Positions 1 through 5,331 of a DNA stretch of 6,510 nt are shown in pieces. The stretch is taken from contig DASRVZ010000199.1 of assembly GCA_035654835.1 (NCBI GenBank), positions 1 through 6,510 on the forward strand, written 5' to 3'. The position numbers and the translations under genes are program-made. The first letter of the stretch is position 1. Each line of letters starts with the position of its first letter. The stretch comes from UBA4719 sp035654835. Lineage in GTDB: Bacteria > Actinomycetota > Actinomycetes > Actinomycetales > Dermatophilaceae. The notes beneath the pieces were generated by a model. It had not been told where the DNA came from. It saw nothing but the letters and a program-made list of their open reading frames with translations, and did no database searches.

Positions 1-70
1 TCTGTGGGGAATACGCACGTAAGTTGTCGATGGAAGGGACGTTTTCGCTGGTGACGGGCTTGCCGCCGTT

Positions 71-125
71 GGTCTGTAAATCCATCGCGAAAGCTTCGAA
101 GGTTCGAATCCTTCACCTGCCACCA
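71..125 (+). tRNA. 3' partial tRNA-Tyr (GTA), probable attachment-site half
   Basis: The stretch contains an anticodon loop CTGTAAA (74-80, anticodon GTA at 76-78), a long variable arm as in bacterial tRNA-Tyr (roughly 86-97), a perfect T-arm (GAAGG 98-102, loop TTCGAAT, CCTTC 110-114), an acceptor 3' strand ACCTGCC (115-121), discriminator A and an encoded CCA (123-125). The matching acceptor 5' strand (GGCAGGT or similar) and a D-arm are absent upstream. The anticodon stem pairs only partly, because bases 69-73 do not fully match 81-85. It is therefore a 3' fragment and not a working tRNA. Tyrosine-recombinase elements often integrate into tRNA 3' ends and leave such a duplicated fragment at the far end. 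Since what looks like the native tRNA terminator follows, the inserted element would lie to the left. The fragment identity is firm; the att role is inference. Confidence 0.7.
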
Positions 126-132
126 CGTGCTG

Positions 133-174
133 AAAGGGCCCCTGACCTGCGGAAACGCGGGTCAGGGGCCCTTT
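133..174 (+). terminator. Strong intrinsic terminator hairpin after the tRNA fragment
   Basis: Bases 133-151 and 156-174 form a 19-bp stem with a single G-U pair and a GAAA tetraloop at 152-155, starting 7 bases after the CCA end. The run AAA at the foot on one side and TTT on the other gives only a short U-tract, a form common in actinobacteria. The stem can act for transcription from either side. It presumably terminated the original tRNA-Tyr gene. Confidence 0.8.
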
Positions 175-277
175 CGTGTACCCGGCGGGGCACCCAAAAT
201 GGGGTGCCTGAGTCGTTCTTCATCTCAGCCTTGGGTGACAGGGCTGTGACCGCGCAAACGTGGAAGGCGGACATTTG
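175..277. other. Short stretch between terminator and IS256 remnant
   Basis: No gene is recognised here. A 7-bp inverted repeat with a six-base loop lies at 189-208 (GGCACCC ... GGGTGCC). The open minus-strand frame beyond the transposase fragment (MSAFHVCAVTALSPKAEM) does not resemble transposase and has no start of its own. Confidence 0.3.
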
Positions 278-432
278 GGTCCGGCACCGTTGCCAGGACG
301 CGCCGGGCAGGTTCGCCCCGATCGCCTCGACCAGGGCCGGCGTGCGCGTCGGAGGTCACCAGTGCGACGCCCGTTCAGGCCGCGGGCCATCAGCTGTCGC
401 AACAGATCCGGGCTGGCCTGCTCCAAGTGCTC
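278..432 (-). pseudogene. IS256-family transposase remnant (internally deleted, frameshifted)
   Basis: Reading the minus strand from 432, codons give EHLEQASPDLLRQLM, which resembles the N-terminal start of IS256/Mutator-type DDE transposases. This runs straight into ARGL (387-376). After one extra base come TGVALVTSDAHAG (374-336) and, after another single-base shift, LVEAIGANLPGASWQRCRT (334-278). The last two blocks match the conserved catalytic-core segment of the family, where the SDAHAGL aspartate and the WQRC motif occur. So an N-terminal block is fused to the middle of the protein with about half of it deleted, the fusion falling at a shared LRQL/ARGL-like word, and two frameshifts follow. 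Similarity stops abruptly after CRT. The copy cannot make a transposase. Family assignment is from remembered motifs. Confidence 0.65.
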
Positions 433-452
433 GTGCAAGGACTCGGACTTGC

Positions 453-566
453 TTGAACACCTTGCTGTCCGCTGAGGCTGACAGCGTGTGTGGTGCCGCG
501 TACGGCACCCGCGATCCGGAGCGGACCAATCGGCGCAACGGGTATCGACACCGCGACCTGGACACC
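453..566 (+). pseudogene. IS256-family transposase N-terminal fragment, opposite orientation
   Basis: The plus strand encodes 38 codons whose second half reads RTNRRNGYRHRDLDT, preceded by NTLLSAEADSVCGAAYG. This is the N-terminal block of IS256/Mutator transposases (ALLSAEAD...CGA.YG...ERVN.RNGYR.RDLDTRAGT). In an intact protein it would follow directly after the LEQASPDLLRQL block, which here lies next to it but on the other strand (391-432), with about 20 bases between. After DLDT the frame runs into unrelated residues and a stop at 600-602. The minus strand at 586-606 encodes GVNADGY, another short IS256-like word, so the element is cut and inverted at small scale. There is no start codon or terminal inverted repeat that I can assign. 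Confidence 0.65.
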
Positions 567-607
567 GCAGGTCGCGACCACAGAGGTACCCGTCGGCGTT
601 GACACCG

Positions 608-964
608 GAAGAGCGCGGTGATGATCCCGAGGATGGCCCAGAACGCGACCTTGGCGAAGTTGGGCAAGCCAACCGAGTTGAACGCCGCAGCGTAAGCCGC
701 GTGGTCGTCCAGTGCGGTGTATTTCTGCATGCCGGTCAGCACGGTAGCGGCGAGCAGGTAGAGGACCATCGCGATCGCCAGCGAAATGATGATTGCCTTG
801 GGAAGGTTGCGTTCCGCGTCCTTCGACTCCTCGGCAGCCGTGCTCATCGCGTCGTACCCGAACACGGTCGCGGCCCCTGTCGCCGCACCACTGAGCCCGT
901 AGGGGAAGTAGGGCGTGAGGTTGTCAGCGTTGACATAGAACGCGCCTACAACGATGACGGCGAG
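608..964 (-). pseudogene. APC-family amino acid permease, internal fragment
   Basis: About 119 uninterrupted minus-strand codons encode the central part of an APC (amino acid-polyamine-organocation) transporter of the cationic amino acid transporter-like group. A membrane segment LAVIVVGAFYVN is followed by the loop NLTPYFPYGLSG, the signature region around GYDAMSTAAEE and NLPKAIIISLAIAMVLYLL, and then LTGM..YTALDD and VGLPNFAKVAFWAILGIITALF. Both the start and the last membrane segments are missing. The usual FFAYIGFD word is shortened to VFGYD, which looks like a four-codon in-frame deletion. The piece joins an IS256 scrap at 606/608 and a HAD fragment near 962-968. The frame stays open, so loss is probably recent, but there is no native start or stop and no function is expected. 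Confidence 0.75.
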
Positions 965-1111
965 CACGACGCGTTCGACTGCATCGGGGCCAAGGCTGCC
1001 GGCATGCGCACCGTATTCGTCGACCGGCGCGGGCGCCCGTTCGGCAACGACGGGTACCCGCCTGCCGCGGTGGTGCCCGACTTCGCCCAGCTGCCAACGG
1101 TTCTCCGCGCT
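962..1111 (+). pseudogene. HAD-superfamily hydrolase, C-terminal fragment
   Basis: The plus strand reads EHDAFDCIGAKAAGMRTVFV and DRRGRPFGNDGYPPAAVVPD followed by FAQLPTVLRA. This is the end of a haloacid dehalogenase-type hydrolase: the stretch with the motif IV aspartate, the GAKAAGMRTVFV strand and the closing VVPDFAQLPTVL. The N-terminal nucleophile DxD motif and the rest of the core are absent, because the sequence changes to the antisense of an APC permease just upstream of 962. After LRA the frame continues without its own stop into the antisense of the amidohydrolase downstream, so the 3' end also seems lost or altered. It could be related to type II 2-haloacid dehalogenases, but the fragment is too short to assign a substrate. 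Confidence 0.6.
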
Positions 1112-1184
1112 GCGCAGCGGTGGCAGGCCTTGCGTGCCCTCAAGGTCTCGACGTCCGGTTACCCGGCAGTCGTGGCGGTAAACG

Positions 1185-1197
1185 GCACCGTCGGTGC
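1185..1197 (-). terminator. Weak hairpin downstream of the PF04909-type amidohydrolase
   Basis: Bases 1185-1189 and 1193-1197 form a short GC-rich stem with a three-base loop, 16 bases past the stop codon at 1213. On the minus strand it is followed by CGTTTACC. It is short and lacks a real U-tract, so it is only a possible terminator. Confidence 0.2.
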
Positions 1198-1212
1198 GCT
1201 GCCGAGAGCGGC

Positions 1213-2109
1213 TCAGTCCCCGATCAGCCTCTGGCCGTTGAACCAGCAGACAGCCCGCAGCCAGTCCTCGTCGAAGAGTGGCTCTCTGTCCCAAAGCCGC
1301 TCAAGGGCTTCGAGCTGACGGGCATACGGGTAGGGGATGTTCGGGAAGTCGCTCCCCAGCACGACCCGTTCCTGCAGCGCAGCCAGCCGCGGCAACAGGC
1401 CGACAGGAAAGGGCGCGACCTCCTCGAAGAAGTCGGTGAACGCCATGGTCGTGTCCAGGTGCACTCGCGGGTACATCTCGGCCAGGGTCAGAAACTCCCG
1501 GTACTCCGGTGCACCCAGATGGGCCACCACCGCGGTCAGCTGCGGATGTCGACGCAGCACGCCCTCGAGCTTGTCCGGCCCGGTGAAACCCGCCCGCGGA
1601 ACCGGGCCGCTGCCGACGTGGATGACCACCGGGACGCCCGCGTCCGCCAGGAGCCCCCACACCTCGTCCAGGATCGGCTCGCGCAGGTCGAACCCGCCCA
1701 CCTGTGCGTGGATCTTGAACACCCGCGCGCCCCGCTCGAGCGCCGAGCGCACCTGGTCGAGGACGCCGTCCTCAGGAAAGAACGTCGCGCTGGGGACACA
1801 GGCCGGCTCTGCCGCCGAGAGGTCCAGGGCGAAGTCGGTGAGGTCGCCTGCCATGCCGGGCCGGTGCGCGTAGGTGAGTGCGGTGAAGCGGCGTACCCCC
1901 ATCTGTCGCAGGTGCGCCAACCGCCTGTCCTGCTCCCAGCGATACTCGAGCGGCCAGGGGCGCCCGATCAGTGGCCCCGCTTCATCGAAGTGCGCCCATA
2001 CCCGCCGCAACATCCGCTCGGGCAGGAAGTGGGTGTGGATGTCGACCAGCCCCGGCAGTCCGAGTTGTCGCCACCAGCCCGGCACGTCGGAATCCGCTAG
2101 CGGTTCCAT
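1213..2109 (-). CDS. Metal-dependent amidohydrolase (PF04909 / COG2159 type)
   Basis: A complete 298-residue TIM-barrel hydrolase of the amidohydrolase-2 group, predicted cytosolic (no signal peptide or membrane segment). Metal and active-site positions visible are the HxH pair H25/H27 in VDIHTHF, FKIH (K132, H134), H164 in VVIHVGSG, H197 in VVAHLG and D254 in GSDFPN. These occur in order with family spacing. Members hydrolyse C-N bonds or decarboxylate aromatic acids; the substrate cannot be read from the sequence. The ATG at 2109 is preceded by a GGAAGGG Shine-Dalgarno at about 2114-2120. It lies 172 bases downstream of the ATP-grasp gene on the same strand, so co-transcription is possible. 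It is not related closely to the YtcJ-type amidohydrolase at 3865-5331. The length is normal for the family and the gene appears intact. Confidence 0.9.
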   Translation of the reverse strand: MEPLADSDVPGWWRQLGLPGLVDIHTHFLPERMLRRVWAHFDEAGPLIGRPWPLEYRWEQDRRLAHLRQMGVRRFTALTYAHRPGMAGDLTDFALDLSAAEPACVPSATFFPEDGVLDQVRSALERGARVFKIHAQVGGFDLREPILDEVWGLLADAGVPVVIHVGSGPVPRAGFTGPDKLEGVLRRHPQLTAVVAHLGAPEYREFLTLAEMYPRVHLDTTMAFTDFFEEVAPFPVGLLPRLAALQERVVLGSDFPNIPYPYARQLEALERLWDREPLFDEDWLRAVCWFNGQRLIGD

Positions 2110-2227
2110 ATGATCCCTTCCGAAGTTCAGAAGCTATGTTCAAGGGCTCTTGGTACTTGGGCGGGTTGACCTCGACCGCTGGTAGTTCACGCGGCCCGCA
2201 TTCGACATCCCAAGCGCTCGTCGCCAC
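2110..2227 (-). other. Gap with a possible small ORF (start GTG 2227)
   Basis: The 172-bp space between the two minus-strand genes contains a GTG at 2227-2225 with a GAGGTGA motif at 2237-2243 (9 bases away). This opens an 81-codon frame that would overlap the first 128 bases of the amidohydrolase in another frame and end at 1982. The first 30 or so codons, including PAVEVNPPKYQEPLN, have mainly G/C third positions. The later part is simply an alternate reading of the amidohydrolase. I recognise no homologue. It may be a short peptide gene, a leader, or chance. Confidence 0.2.
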
Positions 2228-2281
2228 CGCCGCTCGTCACCTCTGCGGTTGGCAAGGGTCGACCGTGATCCAGTGGCAGAT

Positions 2282-3136
2282 TCACTCGGCGATCGGCGAA
2301 ATAGTGGGCCCCTTGTTGGCCATCGCCGCGATGGATGCCGTCATGTCTTTGACGAAGGTATCGCGGGTCACGGCAGCAACAAGGTCCAAAGAGAGATAAG
2401 GATTAAGGTCCTCAAGTTCGACGAGGAGGAGTTCATCGGTCTGCGTGCGACACGCGTCCACGCGCTGAATCCCGTGCCTGATGTCGTTCCAGTCAATGAA
2501 CCGCTGGGCGAAAGCTAGATCGGCATCGGTCGCCTCGTAGGGTTCGAGCATCCACCGCTGCTCGGTGTGAGGCGCGTACAACGCGTACTCGAAGGTGTGG
2601 TCGACGAAGTAGAACGACACCTCGTACCGAAAGCCGACACGAGGCTGGACTAGGAGGTTGTCATAGGTCAGGTCCTCCAAGTGCTCGCGGTGAACGAACC
2701 TCAGGCCTACGGAATCAGCGCCGAACTTGGGCTTAGCCACGTACTGGCTCGCCTGCGGTAGGCGATCAATGTCTTGAGGTCGGTCAATGGTCGGGATGAC
2801 GGCGTAGCCGGCCGCATACAAATCCAGTAGGTACTGCTTGCCTGCCATGTCCGCCTTACCGGTCAACTCGGTGAAGACACGAACTCCGGCCTCAACGGCG
2901 CGGCGGCGGAAATCGTCGTGATCAGCTTGGTAGTACAACGCGGGGCCGCTGTTACGAACCACAACGACATCGAAGGACTCCATCAAGGCAGCGGCATCCA
3001 TCGGGTGACAGAGGGCAACGTCGAAATGCTTCCGCAGCTGGGAGGACAAGAAGATGTCCTCATCGCAGTAACGACGCCCGCGGGCCTCGTACGCCAGGTC
3101 GGTGACGTAAAGGACGCGAGTTCTGCGGGGCGGCAT
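2282..3136 (-). CDS. Small ATP-grasp domain protein (RimK/glutathione synthetase-like)
   Basis: This 284-residue protein has the layout of an ATP-grasp ligase, which joins a carboxylate to an amine or thiol through an acyl-phosphate. Residues 1-92 form a Rossmann-like pre-ATP-grasp domain (RVLYVTDLAYEARG, then FDVVVVRNSG). GKADMAGKQYLL (93-104) with K100 resembles the start of the ATP-grasp fold. YVAKPKFGADSVGLRFV (132-148) resembles the nucleotide-binding lysine and glycine-loop segment. LLVQPRVGFRYEVSFYF (161-177) carries the E172 region, and LLLVELEDLNPYLSL (236-250) the metal-binding E/N set (E240, E242, N245). ATG 3136 follows an AAGGAGA Shine-Dalgarno (3141-3147). It is compact compared with typical members (about 300-420 residues) and has no membrane segment. 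The neighbour downstream is the PF04909-type amidohydrolase. The substrate is unknown; peptide or amino acid ligation is only one option. The family call is fairly safe. Confidence 0.8.
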   Translation of the reverse strand: MPPRRTRVLYVTDLAYEARGRRYCDEDIFLSSQLRKHFDVALCHPMDAAALMESFDVVVVRNSGPALYYQADHDDFRRRAVEAGVRVFTELTGKADMAGKQYLLDLYAAGYAVIPTIDRPQDIDRLPQASQYVAKPKFGADSVGLRFVHREHLEDLTYDNLLVQPRVGFRYEVSFYFVDHTFEYALYAPHTEQRWMLEPYEATDADLAFAQRFIDWNDIRHGIQRVDACRTQTDELLLVELEDLNPYLSLDLVAAVTRDTFVKDMTASIAAMANKGPTISPIAE

Positions 3137-3315
3137 GGGTTCTCCTTGTCGGTTGGGTTGTGGGTGAAGTCTCGTCTAATGCTGCGGGGCGCGACCCGGC
3201 TGACCACGCTTACCCAAGGAATCGGGCCTGAAGCTGTTTGCGCTCAAAGCACTCATCTGGCCGCATTCCGCGCGCTCGCCACGTAGGACCGTGCCGGCGG
3301 CCAGCATGCCGACGA
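3137..3315. other. Region upstream of the ATP-grasp gene
   Basis: This is the presumed promoter region of the ATP-grasp gene on the minus strand. I find the Shine-Dalgarno (AAGGAGA at 3141-3147) but no convincing -10/-35 pair. Its distal part (about 3275-3315) still encodes the frameshifted tail of the APC permease remnant, so the promoter must lie within or after decayed coding sequence. Confidence 0.4.
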
Positions 3316-3465
3316 CCCACGCTCGCCCGCGGTCCTGGCCTCGGCCACGTTCACTATGGCGAAGATGATGAGAAAGCCTGCGCTGCCCATCGTGGAGATG
3401 CTTTCTAGGACCAGCAGGTTCGCGAGCACGATCGTGGAACCGGCGGTGATGAACAGCCCTTCGCC
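3316..3465 (-). pseudogene. Second APC-family permease remnant (late membrane segments)
   Basis: Minus-strand codons from 3465 read GEGLFITAGSTIVLANLLVL and ESISTMGSAGFLIIFAIVNV followed by AEARTAGERG. This matches the region around membrane segments 9-11 of APC permeases, where a Tyr/Phe-Ile-Thr start of a helix and GSAGFL..IFA.VN occur. After ERG the reading frame shifts: a membrane-like stretch WVVGMLAAGTVL continues in another frame at about 3275-3315. The N-terminal two thirds are missing. The fragment comes from a different part of the protein than the 608-964 piece and cannot be joined to it in order on the same strand. So it is a separate copy or was moved by rearrangement. It sits about 180 bases upstream of the ATP-grasp start. 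Confidence 0.65.
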
Positions 3466-3674
3466 CGGGGGCACTTCCACGCGCGGTGACCTCATCGGCT
3501 CTGGAGCCGGGCGAGTCCTGGCAAAGCTCCTTTGCCTGCGCGCGAGTCGCCGGGTCCGAGACGTCTTGTGTGGCCCCGCCAGACCAAGTCGGGACCGATG
3601 ACCCTTCCGCAAGTGACACACCGCGGATGTCAACTTCGCGCTGGTCGTTGTGCGCCAGACTGCGGTCATGACCG

Positions 3675-3725
3675 CGCTGCTGCTCGCGAGGAAATCTTCC
3701 TGCTCGCCCACAATGAGGAGTCGTG
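3675..3725 (+). pseudogene. Possible GPP34-like protein N-terminal remnant
   Basis: Codons reading REEIFLLAHNEES end at a TGA (3723-3725 region). The word EEIFLLAH resembles the beginning of actinobacterial GPP34 (Golgi phosphoprotein 3-like) proteins, which read about AEELFLLAHDDETGRP. Just upstream, in another frame, is ATGACCGCGCTGCTGCTCGCG (MTALLLA). One missing base would join the two as MTALLLAEEIFLLAH. After the TGA the same frame gives PDAANDTAVS. This suggests a decayed N-terminus with a frameshift and a stop. The match is short and from memory, so confidence is low. The rest of the 3466-3730 stretch shows nothing else I recognise. Confidence 0.25.
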
Positions 3726-3730
3726 ACCTG

Positions 3731-3868
3731 ATGCCGCTAACGACACCGCCGTCTCGCGATCCATCACCCATCCGGAGCGTCACCGCCGAACTCAAGGGCG
3801 ATGGTGCGGATTCGAGTCGGCTCATGGCCGGTGAGATGCGGCGTGTGCATGATCGGCTCGGTCGTTGA
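3731..3868 (+). CDS. Small ORF overlapping the start of the YtcJ-like gene
   Basis: A 45-codon frame begins at ATG 3731, ten bases after GAGGAG (3715-3720), and ends at TGA 3866-3868. The last bases overlap the TTG start of the next gene as TTGA. The peptide is charged at its end (RLMAGEMRRVHDRLGR) and shows no domain or signal I know. The overlap suggests translational coupling, which would explain why the downstream gene lacks its own Shine-Dalgarno. Against it, the GAGGAG could also be coding sequence of the GPP34-like remnant, and the ORF may be a leftover of a decayed gene. No function is assigned. Confidence 0.3.
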   Translation: MPLTTPPSRDPSPIRSVTAELKGDGADSSRLMAGEMRRVHDRLGR

Positions 3869-5331
3869 GGTTCGTCCTGAGGAACGGGCGACTGCCCGGA
3901 AGTGACCAGATCGTCAACGTCGAAGTCATCGACGGGACGATTCGCCGGATCGGGTCCATCGATCCGTCCATGGCTCCGGTGGAGACGATCGACCTCGGTG
4001 AACGCTGGCTGATCCCGGGGCTGTGGGATAACCATGTTCACTTCAGCCAGTGGGCGCAGACCGCTAGGCGACTGGACGTGTCGACCGCGAGGTCCGCGGC
4101 CACTGCGGCCATTCTGGTAGCAGAACGAGCAGTCGCCATCCCAGTAGGCGAGAGTCTGCTCGGGTTCGGCTTTCGTGACGCGCTGTGGCCGGATGCGCCG
4201 ACACGTGAACTGCTGGACGCGGCGGCCGGCCCCATCCCGGTGGTCTTGGTCGGTGGTGACCTGCACTCCTGCTGGATGAACTCGATGGCACTGGCGCGAT
4301 ACGGCTTTGCGGATCATCCGAGCGGGTTTCTCCGCGAGGACGACAGTTTCGCCGTTCTGCGTGCCCTTGACACCGTTGCCGACCTGGTGCTGGACGGCTG
4401 GGTCGACGAAGCGGCCCGGAAGGCGGCATCTCGTGGCGTAGTCGGAATCGTCGATCTGGAGATGACGTGGTCTCTCGATCCGTGGGTGCGCCGAATCGCG
4501 GCCGGCGCTGATGCCCTCCGAGTCGAGTTCGGCATCTACAGCGAAGACTTAGATCGCGCAGTGGGTCTCGGGCTTCGCTCCGGCGCTGTGATTGATGGCA
4601 CAGACGGGTTGCTCACGGTTGGTCCATACAAGGTCATCAGCGACGGCTCGCTCAACACCCGGACGGCGTATTGCTACGACGAATATCTGGGGCTGGAAGG
4701 CCGGGCCGCTTCACGCGGGCTACCCACGGTGTCGAAGGACGAGCTACTTTCACGCATGCGAACGGCGACCCAGGCTGGGATTCGCCCGGCAGTGCACGCC
4801 ATCGGCGATCACGCCAACGGCATAGCCCTTGACGCCTTCGAGGAGCTTGGCTGCACCGGAAGCATCGAACACGCTCAGCTGCTTGCGGCGGCAGACATTG
4901 CACGCTTCGCGAAACTCGGTGTGGTGGCCAGCGTGCAGCCCGAACACGCCATGGATGATCGCGACGTCGCCGACCACTATTGGGACGGGCGCACCGAGCG
5001 CTCGTTCATGTTAGCCAGCCTCCTGAACGCGGGTGTTGTACTTAGGCTCGGTTCCGATGCCCCGGTGGCACCGCTCGATCCCTGGGTGACCATGGCTGCT
5101 GCCGTCGGCCGCACACGGGATGGTCGGGAACCGTGGCACTCCGAGCAGGCCATTTCCCGACAGTCAGCCCTTGCCGCGTCCGCGCGCGGACGACACGTGG
5201 TCGCAGTCGGAGACGTGGCCGACCTGGCGATCTGTGAGGTCGATCCGTTCGCCGCATCTGTTGCCGACCTGAGACGGATGCCCGTGGCCGCGACGCTACT
5301 CGGCGGCCGCTTCACGCACAACGCACTCTGA
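3865..5331 (+). CDS. YtcJ-like amidohydrolase (amidohydrolase 3, PF07969)
   Basis: A complete 488-residue metal-dependent hydrolase. It starts with the small beta-sandwich strand set of the family (LRNGRLPGS...VEVIDGTIRRIG, 5-30) and then PGLWDNHVHF with the HxH pair H57/H59. Next are DLHSCWMNSMAL (132-143), VGPYKVISDGSLNTRTA with K256, HAIGDHAN (H311, H316), SIEHAQ (H336), QPEHAMDD (359-365) and LGSDAPV with D398. The C-terminus returns to the sandwich (VGDVADLAICEVDPFA). Family members hydrolyse amides or N-formyl/acyl groups on various amines; the substrate is unknown. The start is TTG 3865: an in-frame stop at 3850-3852 rules out longer versions, and the N-terminal sequence fits the family. 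It has no clear Shine-Dalgarno and overlaps the stop of a small ORF (TTGA). It is somewhat shorter than usual (about 520-560) but all motifs are present. Confidence 0.92.
   Translation: MRFVLRNGRLPGSDQIVNVEVIDGTIRRIGSIDPSMAPVETIDLGERWLIPGLWDNHVHFSQWAQTARRLDVSTARSAATAAILVAERAVAIPVGESLLGFGFRDALWPDAPTRELLDAAAGPIPVVLVGGDLHSCWMNSMALARYGFADHPSGFLREDDSFAVLRALDTVADLVLDGWVDEAARKAASRGVVGIVDLEMTWSLDPWVRRIAAGADALRVEFGIYSEDLDRAVGLGLRSGAVIDGTDGLLTVGPYKVISDGSLNTRTAYCYDEYLGLEGRAASRGLPTVSKDELLSRMRTATQAGIRPAVHAIGDHANGIALDAFEELGCTGSIEHAQLLAAADIARFAKLGVVASVQPEHAMDDRDVADHYWDGRTERSFMLASLLNAGVVLRLGSDAPVAPLDPWVTMAAAVGRTRDGREPWHSEQAISRQSALAASARGRHVVAVGDVADLAICEVDPFAASVADLRRMPVAATLLGGRFTHNAL

Noticed and set aside
1..125. 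Complete tRNA-Tyr gene
   Set aside because: No acceptor 5' strand complementary to ACCTGCC and no D-arm are present at the required distance.
189..208. Seven-base-pair hairpin GGCACCC/GGGTGCC considered as a second terminator
   Set aside because: It is short, has no U-tract on either strand and follows an already strong terminator; recorded only as an inverted repeat.
24..602. Long plus-strand open frame covering the tRNA fragment to the IS256 piece
   Set aside because: Only the last 50 or so codons match a protein (IS256 N-terminus); the rest reads through a tRNA fragment and a terminator and is not a gene.
356..1294. 312-codon minus-strand open frame as one permease gene
   Set aside because: Only the central 119 codons (608-964) resemble a permease; both ends read through IS256 debris, HAD antisense and the amidohydrolase antisense.
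1120..2100. Long plus-strand open frame opposite the PF04909-type amidohydrolase
   Set aside because: It is the antisense of a gene with clear motifs and shows no motif of its own.
3253..4317. Long minus-strand open frame opposite the YtcJ-like gene start
   Set aside because: Only its last part (3316-3465) matches anything (APC permease); the rest is antisense of the amidohydrolase and debris.
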